Of a stretch of DNA of 64,000 nucleotides, positions 23,882 to 34,111 are shown piece after piece. A program made the position numbers and the translations under genes. The stretch's first letter is position 1, and every line of letters starts with the position of its first letter. The notes below the pieces were generated by a model. It saw nothing but the letters and a program-made list of their open reading frames with translations. It searched no databases and had not been told where the DNA came from. Source of the DNA: Pseudomonadota bacterium (GTDB lineage: Bacteria; Pseudomonadota; Gammaproteobacteria; Burkholderiales; Rhodocyclaceae); assembly GCA_018262095.1 (NCBI GenBank), contig JAGTRW010000006.1, positions 1 through 64,000 of the forward strand, given 5' to 3'.

Positions 23882-24574
23882 ATGTCTGCCACCATCCTTG
23901 TCGTTGAAGACGAGCCGTCGATTCAGGAACTCATTGCCGCGAGCCTGCAGCACGCCGGACATCTGGTGTTGCGCGCCGATAGCGCCGAGGCGGCGCTGCA
24001 GCTGGTCAACGACACGCTGCCCGACGTCGTGCTGCTCGACTGGATGCTGCCGGGGCTGAGCGGAATTCAATGCGCGCAGCGTCTGCGCGCCGCCGAGCGC
24101 ACCCGCGACCTGCCGATCATCATGCTCACGGCGCGCGGCGCCGAGCACGACAAGGTCGCCGGGCTTGAGGCGGGCGCCGACGACTACCTGACCAAACCCT
24201 TTTCGCCGCGCGAGCTGCTGGCGCGGATCAAGGCCGTGTTGCGCCGGCGCGCGCCGCAGATGACCGAGGACTGCGTCGACGTCGACGGTCTGCGCGTCGA
24301 CCCGGTCAGCCATCGCGTGCATGGCAACGGCCAGAGCCTCGAACTCGGGCCGACCGAGTTTCGCCTGCTGCATTTCTTCATGACGCACGCCGAGCGCGTG
24401 CATAGCCGTGCCCAGCTGCTCGACCAGGTGTGGGGCGACCACATCTTCGTCGAGGAGCGTACGGTCGATGTGCATATTCGCCGTCTGCGCGCAGCGCTCG
24501 AAGCGACCGGTCATGACCGCTTGATCCAGACGGTGCGCGGCAGCGGTTATCGTTTCTCGGCGCAGCCCGAATGA
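23882..24574 (+). CDS. phoB: Phosphate regulon response regulator PhoB
   Basis: This 230-residue OmpR-class regulator has a receiver domain with acidic E9/D10, phospho-acceptor D53 (VVLLDWMLPG), T83 in IMLTARG and K105 in TKPFSPRE. The C-terminal winged helix shows LELGPTEFRLLHFFM and ERTVDVHIRRLRAAL. When phosphorylated by PhoR it activates phosphate-starvation genes. The upstream Pho box, the phoR gene 25 bp downstream and strong similarity throughout support the name. Confidence 0.93.
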   Translation: MSATILVVEDEPSIQELIAASLQHAGHLVLRADSAEAALQLVNDTLPDVVLLDWMLPGLSGIQCAQRLRAAERTRDLPIIMLTARGAEHDKVAGLEAGADDYLTKPFSPRELLARIKAVLRRRAPQMTEDCVDVDGLRVDPVSHRVHGNGQSLELGPTEFRLLHFFMTHAERVHSRAQLLDQVWGDHIFVEERTVDVHIRRLRAALEATGHDRLIQTVRGSGYRFSAQPE

Positions 24575-24599
24575 GCGCTGTGCCCAGAGGTTTGAAGCG

Positions 24600-25904
24600 G
24601 TGAACACGATCTGGGTGCGCACGGCGTGGCTGCTGCTGGCGATCGCCGGCGTCGTCTTCGCGCCGCTGGCAAGCACTTACGGGATGCGCTGGGGACTGGC
24701 CGCGGTGGTCGTTTGTCTGCTGCTGATGCTGGCCTGGCACCTCGTTCATCTGCACCTGCTGATGCGTTGGCTCGAAGGTCCGCTCGACGCGCCGCTGCCG
24801 CGCGGACGCGGTGCCTGGGAGATCGCGCTGGCCAAACTGCACCGCCGCACGCGCGTTCGCCAGGGCCAGCAGCAGGCGCTCGCCGAGACGCTCGAGCGCT
24901 TTCTGCGCGCCTTCCAGGCGCTGCCCGACGGCGTCATCGCCTTCGATCGCCACCAGCACATCAGCTGGATCAACGAGCGTGCCGAAACGCACTTCGCGCT
25001 GTCGGCGCAGAGCGATCGCGGACAGGCGCTGACCAACCTGATCCGCCATCCGGGTTTCGTCAGCTATCTCGACGCCGGGCGTTTTTCGGAACCGCTGATC
25101 TATCGCGGCGGTCGCGTCGACGGCCTGACGCTGATGCTGCAGATCATTCCCTACGCCGAAAACCAGAACCTGCTGGTGTCGCGCGACATCAGCCAGATCG
25201 AGCGCATCGAGACGATGCGCAGCGACTTCATCGCCAACGTGTCGCATGAACTCAAGACGCCGCTGACGGTCGTCGCCGGATTCTCCGAGATGCTCGCCGA
25301 CGACTTCGAAGCGTACAGCGCGTCCGAGATCAAGCATTACCTGGCGCTCATCTGCGAGCAGAACGCGCGCATGCAGCGCCTGATCGAGGACCTGCTGACG
25401 CTCTCGGCGCTCGAGTCGGGCGGTGCCGCAGCGAGCGAAGAAGCGTTGCCGCTGGCGCCGATGCTCGAGAGCATTGTGGACGAGGCGCGCGCGCTGTCGG
25501 CCGGCAAGCACGAGATCGCGCTAAAGATAGAGACGCCTTCGGTGCTGCTGTGCTGCGCCAACGAACTGCGCAGCGCGTTCAGCAATCTGGCCGGCAACGC
25601 CGTTCGCTATACGCCGCCGGGCGGCCGCATCAATCTGGCGTGGCGCGTGGTCGACGGTTTGGGTGAGTTTTCCGTCGCCGATACCGGAATCGGCATCGCC
25701 GCCCAACACCTGCCGCGCCTCACCGAGCGCTTTTACCGCGTCGATCGCAGCCGCTCGCGCGAGACCGGTGGCACCGGCCTGGGCCTGGCGATCGTCAAGC
25801 ACGTGCTGACGCGCCATCACGCGACGCTCGAGATCGAGAGCGAGCCGGGCCGCGGCAGCCGCTTCATCGCGCGCTTCCCGGCGCGCTGCCTGGTCAAGGC
25901 CTAG
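24600..25904 (+). CDS. phoR: Phosphate regulon sensor kinase PhoR
   Basis: This 434-residue kinase has two N-terminal hydrophobic segments (residues 9-45) with almost no periplasmic loop, as in PhoR. A PAS domain (LPDGVIAFDRHQHISWINERAE) follows, then the dimerisation helix with the phosphorylated His in IANVSHELKTPLTV, and the ATPase domain (N box NLAGNAVRYTP, G1 VADTGIGI, G2 GTGLGLAIV). It starts with GTG at 24600. In other bacteria it receives phosphate status from the Pst transporter and PhoU, which are not in this window. Confidence 0.93.
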   Translation: MNTIWVRTAWLLLAIAGVVFAPLASTYGMRWGLAAVVVCLLLMLAWHLVHLHLLMRWLEGPLDAPLPRGRGAWEIALAKLHRRTRVRQGQQQALAETLERFLRAFQALPDGVIAFDRHQHISWINERAETHFALSAQSDRGQALTNLIRHPGFVSYLDAGRFSEPLIYRGGRVDGLTLMLQIIPYAENQNLLVSRDISQIERIETMRSDFIANVSHELKTPLTVVAGFSEMLADDFEAYSASEIKHYLALICEQNARMQRLIEDLLTLSALESGGAAASEEALPLAPMLESIVDEARALSAGKHEIALKIETPSVLLCCANELRSAFSNLAGNAVRYTPPGGRINLAWRVVDGLGEFSVADTGIGIAAQHLPRLTERFYRVDRSRSRETGGTGLGLAIVKHVLTRHHATLEIESEPGRGSRFIARFPARCLVKA

Positions 25905-27448
25905 CAGACCGCGAAGCTGACGCGCGCGAAGTCGGGGCCGTCGTCGAGCAGCTCGCGCAGTCGGACCCGCCGGCGGCCGTCGGTATGGAGCTCGATCTCC
26001 CGGCCGCAGGCGAACCAGCCCGGGGGAATGACCAGCGACTGTTCGGCAGCCAGCGCCGCAACGGCGGGCAGCAGGAAAGCGCGCTGGAAGATCCCTTCGC
26101 CGGCGTCGACTCGGCGCGCCGCGATAGCTGCCGGAATTCCCGGCAGCATCCTGATTCCGGCGATCAGGCCACCGTTTTTTTCCTGCCTCAGCCAAGTCGC
26201 CTGTGCCAGCACGAAGCGCTCGCCGTCGTGTGGGCGCAGCGCGAGCAACTGGCCGTGAGCGATTTCCCTGCCCGCGGCGCTGCGCAGCAGGCGAAAACCG
26301 TTGGCCGACGTGTTGGCGACCTGCCAGCGGTCGAGGTGGTGGGCCAGCGCCTTGGGGCGGAGCTGCTGCAGTTGCCGGGAATCGCTGCGAACGCAGTCCG
26401 GCTGCTCGAACTCGTGACCCGAAATGAAATAGTGGATGTCGCCAAAACCGGAGCACACCCGGGTACTGGCGCTGCTGGCGTGGCGCCTGAACTGGCGCGG
26501 CGCGCGCGCCTGCGACCACGGACCCGAGAGGCGATCGAGCAGACGCAGGCACTGCTGCGGCGTGCAGTCGTCGCCCAGACCGAGCATCAACGGCGCGATC
26601 TTCTGCTGCAGCTGTTCGCGCGTCAGGCTGATCTGCCGCGCCAGGCGCGAGGTGTCGAGCCGGCGCAGATGTCCGCCGGCGACCGGGCGCAAGGCGGCGT
26701 CCTGCATCAGGTCGACGACACCCTGCGGCGACGAGTCCTCGACCCGGTGCAGGCTGACCAGCGGCGACCAGGCCACCGCCCAGCGGCGGACCAGCGCCTG
26801 CTCGCCAACCGAGAGGCTGTAACAGCCGGCCATCTCGCCGAGAATGAAGGCGAGGTAGGCTGACGCGCAGTCGGTGCGGCCACCCGCCACGAGGCCGGGA
26901 ATCTCGAGCGTGGCGACGCCCCATTCTTCAGCGCTGGCGTAATAGCCGTGCAACTCGCGCCACAAGCCCGCGGGAAGCTCGCGCCGCGCGCGTTGATGTT
27001 CGACGATCGCCTGGCCGGTGTGATGAAGGCAACGGTGCAGGATCAGTGCGATCCGCTGCGCGAGACCGGCGTCGTCGTTGCCCGGCGCATCGTTTTCGGC
27101 GCAATGCGCGTAAGCGTGTGCGGTTTTGATCCACAGCGCGACGCTGCGCTGGAAAATGTCTTCTTCAAGCTCGGCGAGCGGCAGCGGCTGGTTGAGGTAA
27201 GCGCTGGCGAGCTTTTCGGCGACCACGGCGACCGGCACCCGGATGCGTTCGAGCAGCCGGAAATAGGTTTCGCCATCGGGCGGTGCGGCATGCAGGCCGT
27301 CAAGCACGCGGCAAAGATCGAACTGCGCCTGCGGCGCGTCGTCCAGCGCAATTCGCGAGATCAACTCGTCGCCGCTTTGCCGGTCGCCGATGACCGGAAC
27401 GCTCGGCACCGCCGTGCGCAACTCGCTGCTTACCGAAAGATTGCTCAT
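25901..27448 (-). CDS. Hypothetical protein, possible PilZ-like C-terminal domain
   Basis: This 515-residue cytoplasmic protein has no signal or TM segment. The first 330 residues are mostly helical with no known domain. A central RQFRRHASSASTRVCSGFGDIH stretch follows. Beyond residue 370, WQVANTSANGFRLL, GQLLALRP and VLAQATWLRQEKNGGLIAGIRML recall PilZ-type c-di-GMP binding barrels (the DxSxxG-like NTSANG and an Arg patch), but the match is weak. Similar proteins occur across Rhodocyclaceae. It overlaps the phoR 3' end by 4 bp on the opposite strand. The start is MSNLSVSS, which has AAGGA upstream. Confidence 0.55.
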   Translation of the reverse strand: MSNLSVSSELRTAVPSVPVIGDRQSGDELISRIALDDAPQAQFDLCRVLDGLHAAPPDGETYFRLLERIRVPVAVVAEKLASAYLNQPLPLAELEEDIFQRSVALWIKTAHAYAHCAENDAPGNDDAGLAQRIALILHRCLHHTGQAIVEHQRARRELPAGLWRELHGYYASAEEWGVATLEIPGLVAGGRTDCASAYLAFILGEMAGCYSLSVGEQALVRRWAVAWSPLVSLHRVEDSSPQGVVDLMQDAALRPVAGGHLRRLDTSRLARQISLTREQLQQKIAPLMLGLGDDCTPQQCLRLLDRLSGPWSQARAPRQFRRHASSASTRVCSGFGDIHYFISGHEFEQPDCVRSDSRQLQQLRPKALAHHLDRWQVANTSANGFRLLRSAAGREIAHGQLLALRPHDGERFVLAQATWLRQEKNGGLIAGIRMLPGIPAAIAARRVDAGEGIFQRAFLLPAVAALAAEQSLVIPPGWFACGREIELHTDGRRRVRLRELLDDGPDFARVSFAVC

Positions 27449-27598
27449 CCTTGCGACTCCATGCGCGGCTGGCCTGTCGCAGCAAACCACAGGCCTATTA
27501 CCAAAGTAATAGCAATCTGACCGCCTCGCAAGGAAATAGATCTCGCCTTTGGCTTTTTTCTTTGGCCGCTGCGGCGCCGCGCCGGGTTTTGTTCGCCG

Positions 27599-28822
27599 TC
27601 AGGCTCTGCGCTGGCCACGCAGATGACGCACGGCGAGGTACAGCGACGCCGCTTGCAGCGCCGCGCAGAAATAGAACGGCGCGCCGATTCGCCAGTCGCC
27701 GCGCGGGTAATGCGAGACCAGGCCGAGCAGCGGCGCGCCGAGCATCGGCGCGACCACCGCCATCAGACCGCCGAGCGAGCTCACCGCGCCCAGCGTCCGG
27801 CCCTGGCTGTGACTGTCGGCCGCCGATGAGATCAGGCTTTGCACCGAAGCAGCGACGGTGTTGCTGAAGATATTGACGACGATCACCGCGTACATCATCC
27901 AGCCTTCGGTCGCTGCGCCCCATAAAGCATAAGAGAGCATCGACGAAACGAGACCGATGACCGCCAGCCGCGGCGCCGAAAAACGCTTGAGCAGTCGTCC
28001 GAGCAGGAATCCCTGAACGATCACCGAAACGATGCCGACCGCCGCCAGCGACCAGCCGTTCTCGAGCGGCCCCCAGCCGAACTTGAAGGTGGTGTAGAGC
28101 ACCCAGGTAGTGTAGAGAACGAACATCGCCAGGTTGCTGAAGGCGACGACGCCGACCAACGGCCCGACGTCCTTGAGTTTGGCCAGCGCGCGCAAGGCGG
28201 TTGCCGGATTGGCGGCGGCCCAGCTGAAGGCGCGGCGCCGGGTCTCGGGCAGCGATTCGGGAAGAACGAAATAGCCGTAGATCAGGTTGATGATCGCCAG
28301 CGCACCGGCGACAAAGAACGGTAGCTGCAGGTTGACTGCCCCGAGCAGACCGCCCATCACCGGGCCGATGATGAAACCCAGCCCGGTCATCGCGCCGAGC
28401 ATGCCGAAGCGCTTGGCGCGCTGCTCGGGCGGCGTGATGTCGGCGACGTAGGCGTTGGCGATCGCCGCGTTGGCCTGCATCGCACCGGCGACGATGCGAA
28501 CGCCGATCAGTCCCCAGATGTTGGTCGACAGCGCGGTGCCGAAAAAACTCAGCGCCAGGCCGAGAAAACCCAGCAACAGCAGCGGGCGACGTCCGAAGTG
28601 GTCGGACAAGGCGCCGAGCATCGGCGACGCCAGGAAGTTCGAGACGCCGAAGGAGACGGCGACCGCGCCGTACCAGTAGGCCTGATCCGCCGCCGAGCTG
28701 GAAAAGCTGCCGACCAGCGCCGGCAAGACCGGGATGATCAGGCCGATCGCCACCAGATCGATCAGCACGACCAGCATGATGAACGGCATCGCCGCTTCGC
28801 CCGAGCGCAAGGACTTAAGCAT
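27599..28822 (-). CDS. MFS transporter, TetA-like drug/solute efflux
   Basis: This 407-residue protein has twelve predicted TM segments. The MFS signature GALSDHFGRRPLLLLGF lies between TM2 and TM3, and motif C-like GFIIGPVMGGLLG in TM5 marks drug/H+ antiporters of the TetA/MdtG branch. It probably exports a drug or metabolite. Start 28822 (MLKSLRSGE) overlaps the stop of the DUF2239 gene by 8 bp, so translation is coupled. The substrate is unknown; naming it tetA would be too specific. Confidence 0.8.
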   Translation of the reverse strand: MLKSLRSGEAAMPFIMLVVLIDLVAIGLIIPVLPALVGSFSSSAADQAYWYGAVAVSFGVSNFLASPMLGALSDHFGRRPLLLLGFLGLALSFFGTALSTNIWGLIGVRIVAGAMQANAAIANAYVADITPPEQRAKRFGMLGAMTGLGFIIGPVMGGLLGAVNLQLPFFVAGALAIINLIYGYFVLPESLPETRRRAFSWAAANPATALRALAKLKDVGPLVGVVAFSNLAMFVLYTTWVLYTTFKFGWGPLENGWSLAAVGIVSVIVQGFLLGRLLKRFSAPRLAVIGLVSSMLSYALWGAATEGWMMYAVIVVNIFSNTVAASVQSLISSAADSHSQGRTLGAVSSLGGLMAVVAPMLGAPLLGLVSHYPRGDWRIGAPFYFCAALQAASLYLAVRHLRGQRRA

Positions 28823-29450
28823 CGCGCGCCTCCGCTTGGCTTGGTGGCTCGAACGCCGGTGCTGCAAGCTCGCGCAGATGCGCGCCGACATCGGCCGGCC
28901 AGAGCGCGATCAGCGCCTCAAAACGCGACCGGTCGGCGGCGAACAAGGCGCGCGCGGCTTCTTCAAAACCGTCGAGGCAACCGGCCATGACGCTCATGAA
29001 TCGATAGCTTGCGTCTTGCGCCTGGCGAATACGATCGGCCGACGAGGCGGCGCGGCGCGCCTGCTCGACGAGCTTGCGCAAGGCGACCGACGCGCCGCCG
29101 GGCTGGCTGTTCAACCATTCCCAGTGACGCGGCAGCAGCGTCACCTCGCGCGCGACGACGCCGAGCCGCGGCCGGCCGGGACCGACCGCTGTCGTACGCT
29201 CGGGCGGACGTAGCTCGGTGGGTGGCGCCGAGACATCGGCAAACGACGGAATCCGGTTCAACACCTGTTCGACGCTGCCTCGCCAATCGATTTCGATCGT
29301 CTCGCTGGTTTGCGCGTTGAAGACCATGATCCGCGACAGCGGACGCGCATCGTAGACCGCCTTGACCTTGCGCGCGACTTCGCGCAGCGGGCCGCAGGCG
29401 ATGCCTCGGCTGCCTTCAAAGGCGATGCAGTTGAGTTCGCTTTCTTCCAT
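28815..29450 (-). CDS. DUF2239 family protein
   Basis: This 211-residue protein has DUF2239 features: CIAFEGSRGIACGPL at the N-terminus, VFNAQTSETIEIDWRGS, GPGRPRLGVVAREVTLLPRHWEWLNSQ in the middle and a DASYRFMSVMAGCLDGFEEAARALF helix. The basic RPKLGVVAREVTLLPRHW-type core may bind nucleic acid, though nothing is proven for the family. ATG 29450 has GAGGAA eight bases upstream. It is the first gene of the MFS operon. A palindrome with a perfect -10 lies upstream. Confidence 0.8.
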   Translation of the reverse strand: MEESELNCIAFEGSRGIACGPLREVARKVKAVYDARPLSRIMVFNAQTSETIEIDWRGSVEQVLNRIPSFADVSAPPTELRPPERTTAVGPGRPRLGVVAREVTLLPRHWEWLNSQPGGASVALRKLVEQARRAASSADRIRQAQDASYRFMSVMAGCLDGFEEAARALFAADRSRFEALIALWPADVGAHLRELAAPAFEPPSQAEARDA

Positions 29451-29483
29451 TTTGATTCTTCCTCGATGATTCGGAAAAATCAT

Positions 29484-29523
29484 ATTATACCCGGGTGTTA
29501 TTGTTTAATAAACACCGGGTATA
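29484..29523 (-). promoter_or_regulatory. Palindrome overlapping a consensus -10 upstream of the MFS operon
   Basis: Arms at 29486-29502 and 29507-29523 (TATACCCGGGTGTTATT and its near reverse complement) form a 38-bp inverted repeat. On the minus strand a perfect TATAAT (29489 to 29484) overlaps the inner arm edge, 34 bp upstream of the DUF2239 ATG. It could be a repressor operator. As it also lies 15 bp after the FAD oxidase stop codon, it could instead act as that gene's terminator, though no T-run follows directly. Confidence 0.55.
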
Positions 29524-29538
29524 AATAAATGCTGCGTC

Positions 29539-32500
29539 TCAAAGCAGAACGCGTTCGATGCCGCCGTTATTGGCCTGCTTGATGTAATCGGCCATCCAGT
29601 TCTCGCCGAGCAGCCTTTTTGCCATTTCGACGACGATGTAGTCGGCTTGCGTTCCGCCGTCGTCGTTGTAGCGCGACAGGCCTTGCAGGCAAGACGGGCA
29701 AGAGGTCAGGATCTTGACTTCGCCAGCGAAGCCGTCGGCGCGCAGCGCGCCGGCACCTTTCTCGATTTCCTGCTGCTTGCGGAAGCGCACCTGCGTCGAC
29801 ACGTCGGGACGCGTCACCGCCAGCGTTCCCGATTCGCCGCAGCAGCGGTCGGAAAGGTCGACGCGCTGGCCCATCAGCTGGTTGGCCGCCTTGATTCCCG
29901 ACATCGTCTGCATCGGCGCGTGGCAAGGCTCATGGTACATGTAGCGCGTGCCGGTCACGCCGTCGAGCTTGACGCCCTTTTCGAGCAGGTATTCGTGGAT
30001 GTCGAGCAGCCGGCAGCCGGGGAAGATCTTCTCGAACTCGTATTTCTTGAGCTGATCCATGCACGTGCCGCACGAGACGATCACCGTGTTGATGTCGAGG
30101 TAGTTGAGCGTATTGGCGACGCGATGGAAGAGCACGCGGTTGTCGGTGGTGATCTTCTGCCCCTGGTCTGCCTCGCCGGCGGCGATCTGCGGATAGCCGC
30201 AGCACAGGTAGCCGGGCGGCAACACGGTCTGCGCGCCGATATGGTAGAGCATCGCCTGCGTCGCCAGGCCGACCTGCGAAAACAGCCGCTCCGATCCGCA
30301 ACCCGGGAAGTAGAAAACCGAATCGCCGTCGTAATCGGCGGCGCTGACCTGGCGCGCGTCGCGGATCACCGGGACGACTTCGTCGTCCTCGATGTCGAGC
30401 AGCGCGCGCGAGGTGCGCTTGGGCAGTCCGCCGGGCATCGGCTTGTTGATGAAGTGGATGATCTGCGCGCGTAGCGTCGGTGCGCCGAGCGTCGCCGGCG
30501 GATGTTTGGTCTGGCCCTGGATCAGGCCGAGCGATTTGGCGACGCGGTGGGCCAGGCGCTGCCCGGCGTAGCCCCAGTCGATCATCAATTTGCGCACCAG
30601 GCGGATGGTCGCCGGGTCGGTCATGGTCAGGAAGGCCATCGCCGCCGCCTTGGCCGGGACGAACTTCTTCTTGCCCTGCTGGCGCAGGAAGTTGCGCATG
30701 CGGATCGAGACGTCGCCGAAATCGATATCGACCGGACACGGCTTGACGCACTTATGGCAGATCGTGCAGTGGTCGGCGACGTCGTTGAACTCGTCGAAGT
30801 GCTTGAGCGAGATGCCGCGCCGCGTCTGCTCTTCGTAGAGGAAGGCCTCGATCAACAGCGAGGTGGCGAGGATCTTGTTGCGCGGCGAATAGAGCAGGTT
30901 GGCGCGCGGCACGTGCGTCGAGCAGACCGGTTTGCATTTGCCGCAGCGCAGGCAGTCCTTGATCATCGTCGAGATGTCGCCGACCTCGGATTGCTCCATG
31001 ATCAGCGACTCGGTGCCGAGCAGCGAAAACGACGGCGTGTAGGCGGAAGTCAGGTCGCCGCCGGCCATCAGCTTGCCGGCGTTGAAGTGGCCGTCGGGGT
31101 CGACGCGCTGCTTGTAATCGCGGAACGGCGCGATCTCGGCGTCGGTCAGAAATTCGAGCTTGGTGATGCCGATGCCGTGTTCGCCGGAAATGACGCCGTC
31201 AAGCGAGCGCGCCAGCGCCATGATGCGTGCGACCGCGGCGTAGGCGGTCTGCAGCATCGCGTAGTCGTCCGAGTTGACCGGGATGTTGGTATGCACGTTG
31301 CCGTCGCCGGCGTGCATGTGCATGGCGACGAAAACGCGGCTGCGCAGCGTTTCCTTCTGGATCGTCGCGATTTTCTCGAGCACCGGGCGGAAGACGTTGC
31401 CGTCGAATACGGCTTCGAGTTGCGGCTTGAGTTCGGTCTTCCACGAGACGCGAACCGAGTGGTCCTGCAGGCGATGAAAGAGCTGTGGTGCGCTGGCCTT
31501 GTTCGACAGCGCGGTGACATTGATTCCCAGTTCGGCAAAATGCGCCTCGGCCTGCGCGAGCGGCAGGTCGAGGTGGTCGAGCAGCCACTGCCAGCGGTTG
31601 CGGACGGTGGCGATCGCTTCCTGCGCGGCCTGCCGCTGGTCGCCGATGAGCAGCGCATTGTCGAGGTCGGCGTCGCCGCGGTGCAGCGGCAGTTCGCCGG
31701 CCAGGAAGGCGCTGAGCGAATCGCACAGCGCGAGCTTGTTGCTGATCGACAGCTCGATGTTGATGCGCTCGACGCCGTCGCAGTAGTCGCCCATTCGCGG
31801 CAACGGGATCACCACGTCCTCGTTGAGCTTGAAGGCGTTGGTATGGCGCGAGATGGCCGCGGTACGCGAGCGGTCGAGCCAGAACTTGCGGCGCGTATCG
31901 GCGTCGACGGCGATGAAGCCCTCGGCCGAACGCAGGTTGCACAGGCGGACGATCTCCGACGCGGCGTTCATCACCGCTTTTTCGTCGTCGCCGACGATGT
32001 CGCCGAGCAGCACCATCTTCGGCCGTCCGGCCGACTCGCCGCGGCGCTTGGCCTTGGTCGCGTAGCCGATGGCGCGAACGTAACGCTCGTCGAGGTGTTC
32101 GAGACCGGCGAGCAGCACGCCGGCCGTAGGGCCGGCGCCGCCGGGTTTGAAATAGTCGGTGATCTCGACGATCGCCGGAACTGCTTCGCGCACCTGGCCG
32201 AAGAACTCGAGGCAGACGGTTCGCGTGTGCGGCGGCATCTTGTGCAGCACCCAGCGCGCGGCGACGATCAGTCCGTCGCAGCCTTCCTTCTGGATCGCCG
32301 GCAGGCCGGAGAGGAACTTGTCGGTGACGTCCTTGCCGAGTCCCGCCTTGCGAAACGCGTTGCCGGGAATCTCGAGGATCTCGGGCGCGCCGGCCGGCGT
32401 CACGCCGTCCTTCTGGAAACGCTGGATCTCGAAGCGCGCGACAGGCTGCTCGTGGATCTTGCCGAAGTTGTGGCCGATTCGAGTCACTTCGAGCAGCTGG

Positions 32501-33414
32501 CCGTTGGCGTCGACCATCTTCCACCACGCCAGATTGTCGAGCGCGGTGCCCCACAGAACGGCCTTCTTGCCGCCGGCGTTCATCGCGATATTGCCGCCGA
32601 CGCACGAGGCGTCGGCCGACGTCGGATCGACGGCGAAGACGCGGTCGGCGACCGCCGCCGCTTCGGCGACGCGCGCGGTGACGACGCCGACGCCGGTGCG
32701 GATCGTCGCATAGACCTGGTCGCAGCCGGGCAAGCGCAGTTCTTCGACCGGACCGATGTCGATCAGTTTTTCGGTATTGATCACCACCGAGCGCGCGCTA
32801 AGCGGCACGGCGCTGCCGGTGTAGCCGGTGCCGCCGCCGCGCGGGACGATGGTCAGCCCGAGCTCGATGCAGCCGCGAACCAGCGGCGCGAGTTCGTCCT
32901 CGCTGTCTGGATAGAGCACGACGAAGGGGTATTCGACGCGCCAGTCGGTCGCGTCGGTGACGTGCGCGACGCGCGCCAGGCCGTCGAAAGCGATGTTGTC
33001 GCGGCGCGTGTGGCGCGCCAGCGTCTTCTGCACCTGCTTGCGCAGCGCCGCGGTATCGTCGAAGTGACGCGCGAAGCGATCGACCGCCGCCTGCGCCGCA
33101 GCGTAGAGGCTCTTGACGGTCTCGTTGCCCTGGCGCCGCTTGTCAATCTCGGCGAGCCGGTGGCGCAGCGCGTCGACCAGCGCGGCGCGGCGCGAGCGGT
33201 TGGCCAACAGGTCGTCTTCGAGATAGGGGTTGCGCTCCACCACCCAGATGTCGCCGAGCACCTCGTAGAGCATTCGCGCCGACCGCCCGGTGACGCGCTG
33301 GCTGCGCAGTTCGTCGAGGATCGCCCAGTTCTCCGCACCGAGCAGGCGAATGACGATTTCGCGGTCGGAAAACGAGGTGTAGTTGTACGGGATTTCGCGC
33401 AGGCGGACGGTCAT
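29539..33414 (-). CDS. FAD-binding and [4Fe-4S]-binding oxidoreductase (D-lactate/2-hydroxyacid dehydrogenase-like)
   Basis: This 1291-residue multidomain enzyme starts with a DUF3683 domain (residues 1-90). The PCMH-type FAD domain is near residues 150-330 ([34 protein letters not shown]). The FAD-oxidase C domain runs to about 800, with its metal-binding [13 protein letters not shown]. Two ferredoxin motifs are near 850 ([11 protein letters not shown]) and 920 ([12 protein letters not shown]). Two CCG (cysteine-rich) domains follow (FPGCGSERL with YLCCGYP, and HEPCHAPM with DRCCGESG). The layout matches large D-2-hydroxyacid dehydrogenases that pass electrons to the quinone pool. It is stand-alone on the chromosome. 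The exact substrate (D-lactate, D-2-hydroxyglutarate, glycolate) is undecided. Confidence 0.85.
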   Translation of the reverse strand: MTVRLREIPYNYTSFSDREIVIRLLGAENWAILDELRSQRVTGRSARMLYEVLGDIWVVERNPYLEDDLLANRSRRAALVDALRHRLAEIDKRRQGNETVKSLYAAAQAAVDRFARHFDDTAALRKQVQKTLARHTRRDNIAFDGLARVAHVTDATDWRVEYPFVVLYPDSEDELAPLVRGCIELGLTIVPRGGGTGYTGSAVPLSARSVVINTEKLIDIGPVEELRLPGCDQVYATIRTGVGVVTARVAEAAAVADRVFAVDPTSADASCVGGNIAMNAGGKKAVLWGTALDNLAWWKMVDANGQLLEVTRIGHNFGKIHEQPVARFEIQRFQKDGVTPAGAPEILEIPGNAFRKAGLGKDVTDKFLSGLPAIQKEGCDGLIVAARWVLHKMPPHTRTVCLEFFGQVREAVPAIVEITDYFKPGGAGPTAGVLLAGLEHLDERYVRAIGYATKAKRRGESAGRPKMVLLGDIVGDDEKAVMNAASEIVRLCNLRSAEGFIAVDADTRRKFWLDRSRTAAISRHTNAFKLNEDVVIPLPRMGDYCDGVERINIELSISNKLALCDSLSAFLAGELPLHRGDADLDNALLIGDQRQAAQEAIATVRNRWQWLLDHLDLPLAQAEAHFAELGINVTALSNKASAPQLFHRLQDHSVRVSWKTELKPQLEAVFDGNVFRPVLEKIATIQKETLRSRVFVAMHMHAGDGNVHTNIPVNSDDYAMLQTAYAAVARIMALARSLDGVISGEHGIGITKLEFLTDAEIAPFRDYKQRVDPDGHFNAGKLMAGGDLTSAYTPSFSLLGTESLIMEQSEVGDISTMIKDCLRCGKCKPVCSTHVPRANLLYSPRNKILATSLLIEAFLYEEQTRRGISLKHFDEFNDVADHCTICHKCVKPCPVDIDFGDVSIRMRNFLRQQGKKKFVPAKAAAMAFLTMTDPATIRLVRKLMIDWGYAGQRLAHRVAKSLGLIQGQTKHPPATLGAPTLRAQIIHFINKPMPGGLPKRTSRALLDIEDDEVVPVIRDARQVSAADYDGDSVFYFPGCGSERLFSQVGLATQAMLYHIGAQTVLPPGYLCCGYPQIAAGEADQGQKITTDNRVLFHRVANTLNYLDINTVIVSCGTCMDQLKKYEFEKIFPGCRLLDIHEYLLEKGVKLDGVTGTRYMYHEPCHAPMQTMSGIKAANQLMGQRVDLSDRCCGESGTLAVTRPDVSTQVRFRKQQEIEKGAGALRADGFAGEVKILTSCPSCLQGLSRYNDDGGTQADYIVVEMAKRLLGENWMADYIKQANNGGIERVLL

Positions 33415-33519
33415 GGCAGCAGAACCATTACTAAAGGCGCGATTTTATCGTATTGCCGCATCCCTCATGCGCCGCTTGTGTAACGGCGCCCGTGGTCTGG
33501 CGGCGACTTGCCCGGACCT

Positions 33520-33732
33520 TTAGTTCTGGCCCGTTTTATTCGCCATCAGTTCATTAAACTCGTTTTCGGCGTCCACCCAGTCTTCGAGTTCGTGGTTTTC
33601 GACGAAGCCTCGCTGCGCCGCGCGATAGTAGGCCGCGATGGCGATCCATCGGTCGCGGACCTCCTCGGCCAGCGATGGCTCTTCACCGGCCTCGTCGTGC
33701 TGTATTTCCCTGTTCTGGATTTTCTCGGACAC
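33520..33732 (-). CDS. DUF2934-type small protein
   Basis: This 70-residue acidic protein has the DUF2934 pattern RDRWIAIAAYYRAAQRGF...HELEDWVDAENE. The family consists of short cytoplasmic proteins of unknown role, common in Rhodocyclaceae and other environmental bacteria. ATG 33732 has GGGATGAG upstream. It lies alone between the FAD oxidase and the repeat array. Confidence 0.75.
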   Translation of the reverse strand: MSEKIQNREIQHDEAGEEPSLAEEVRDRWIAIAAYYRAAQRGFVENHELEDWVDAENEFNELMANKTGQN

Positions 33733-33935
33733 CTTATCTCATCCCTTTGATTGACGGCTTTCTGGCCGCACGTCTGCTTGCCCATGCGCTTGCGCATTCG
33801 TTCGTTCAACACGGCTCATAGCCCAAACTTTACTCCCCTGAGCAGCCTTGGGGTGCGCTGGAGCACTATTGGGCGTGTCGTCGATCGAGCGGATGCGAGC
33901 GCCAATTGGCGGCGCGCGGCGTTTTTTCCCGAGCG

Positions 33936-34110
33936 CTCAGGGCGTACCCCAGGAGTACTTCTTCGCTTCGCTCAGGGCGCACCCCAAGAGTACTTCTTCG
34001 CTACGCTCAGGGCGCACCCCAAGAGTACTTCCTCGCTTCGCTCAGGGCGCACCCCAAGAGTACTTCCTCGCTTCGCTCAGGGCGCACCCCAGGAGTACTT
34101 CTTCGCTTCG
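33936..34110. repeat. Five tandem copies of a 35-bp repeat
   Basis: The unit CTCAGGGCGCACCCCAAGAG plus TACTTCTTCGCTTCG recurs with an exact 35-bp period (GCTCAG at 33935, 33970, 34005, 34040, 34075 and 34110). Copies differ by one to three bases (GTACCCC, CTACG, CCTCG variants). A partial sixth unit is the end of the kinase gene: its stop codon (TCA at 34112-34114) and last codons form the start of that copy. The 33733-33935 region before it shows no gene. Confidence 0.9.
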
Positions 34111-34111
34111 C

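Noticed and set aside
30502-33483. Long plus-strand frame opposite the FAD oxidase
   Set aside because: It is an antisense shadow caused by high third-position GC; it has no domains, is Arg/Asp-rich and has no ribosome site. The same holds for the frame opposite the RND pump (39621-42812).
33936-34110. CRISPR array
   Set aside because: The 35-bp units are directly contiguous with no unique spacers, and no cas genes are near.
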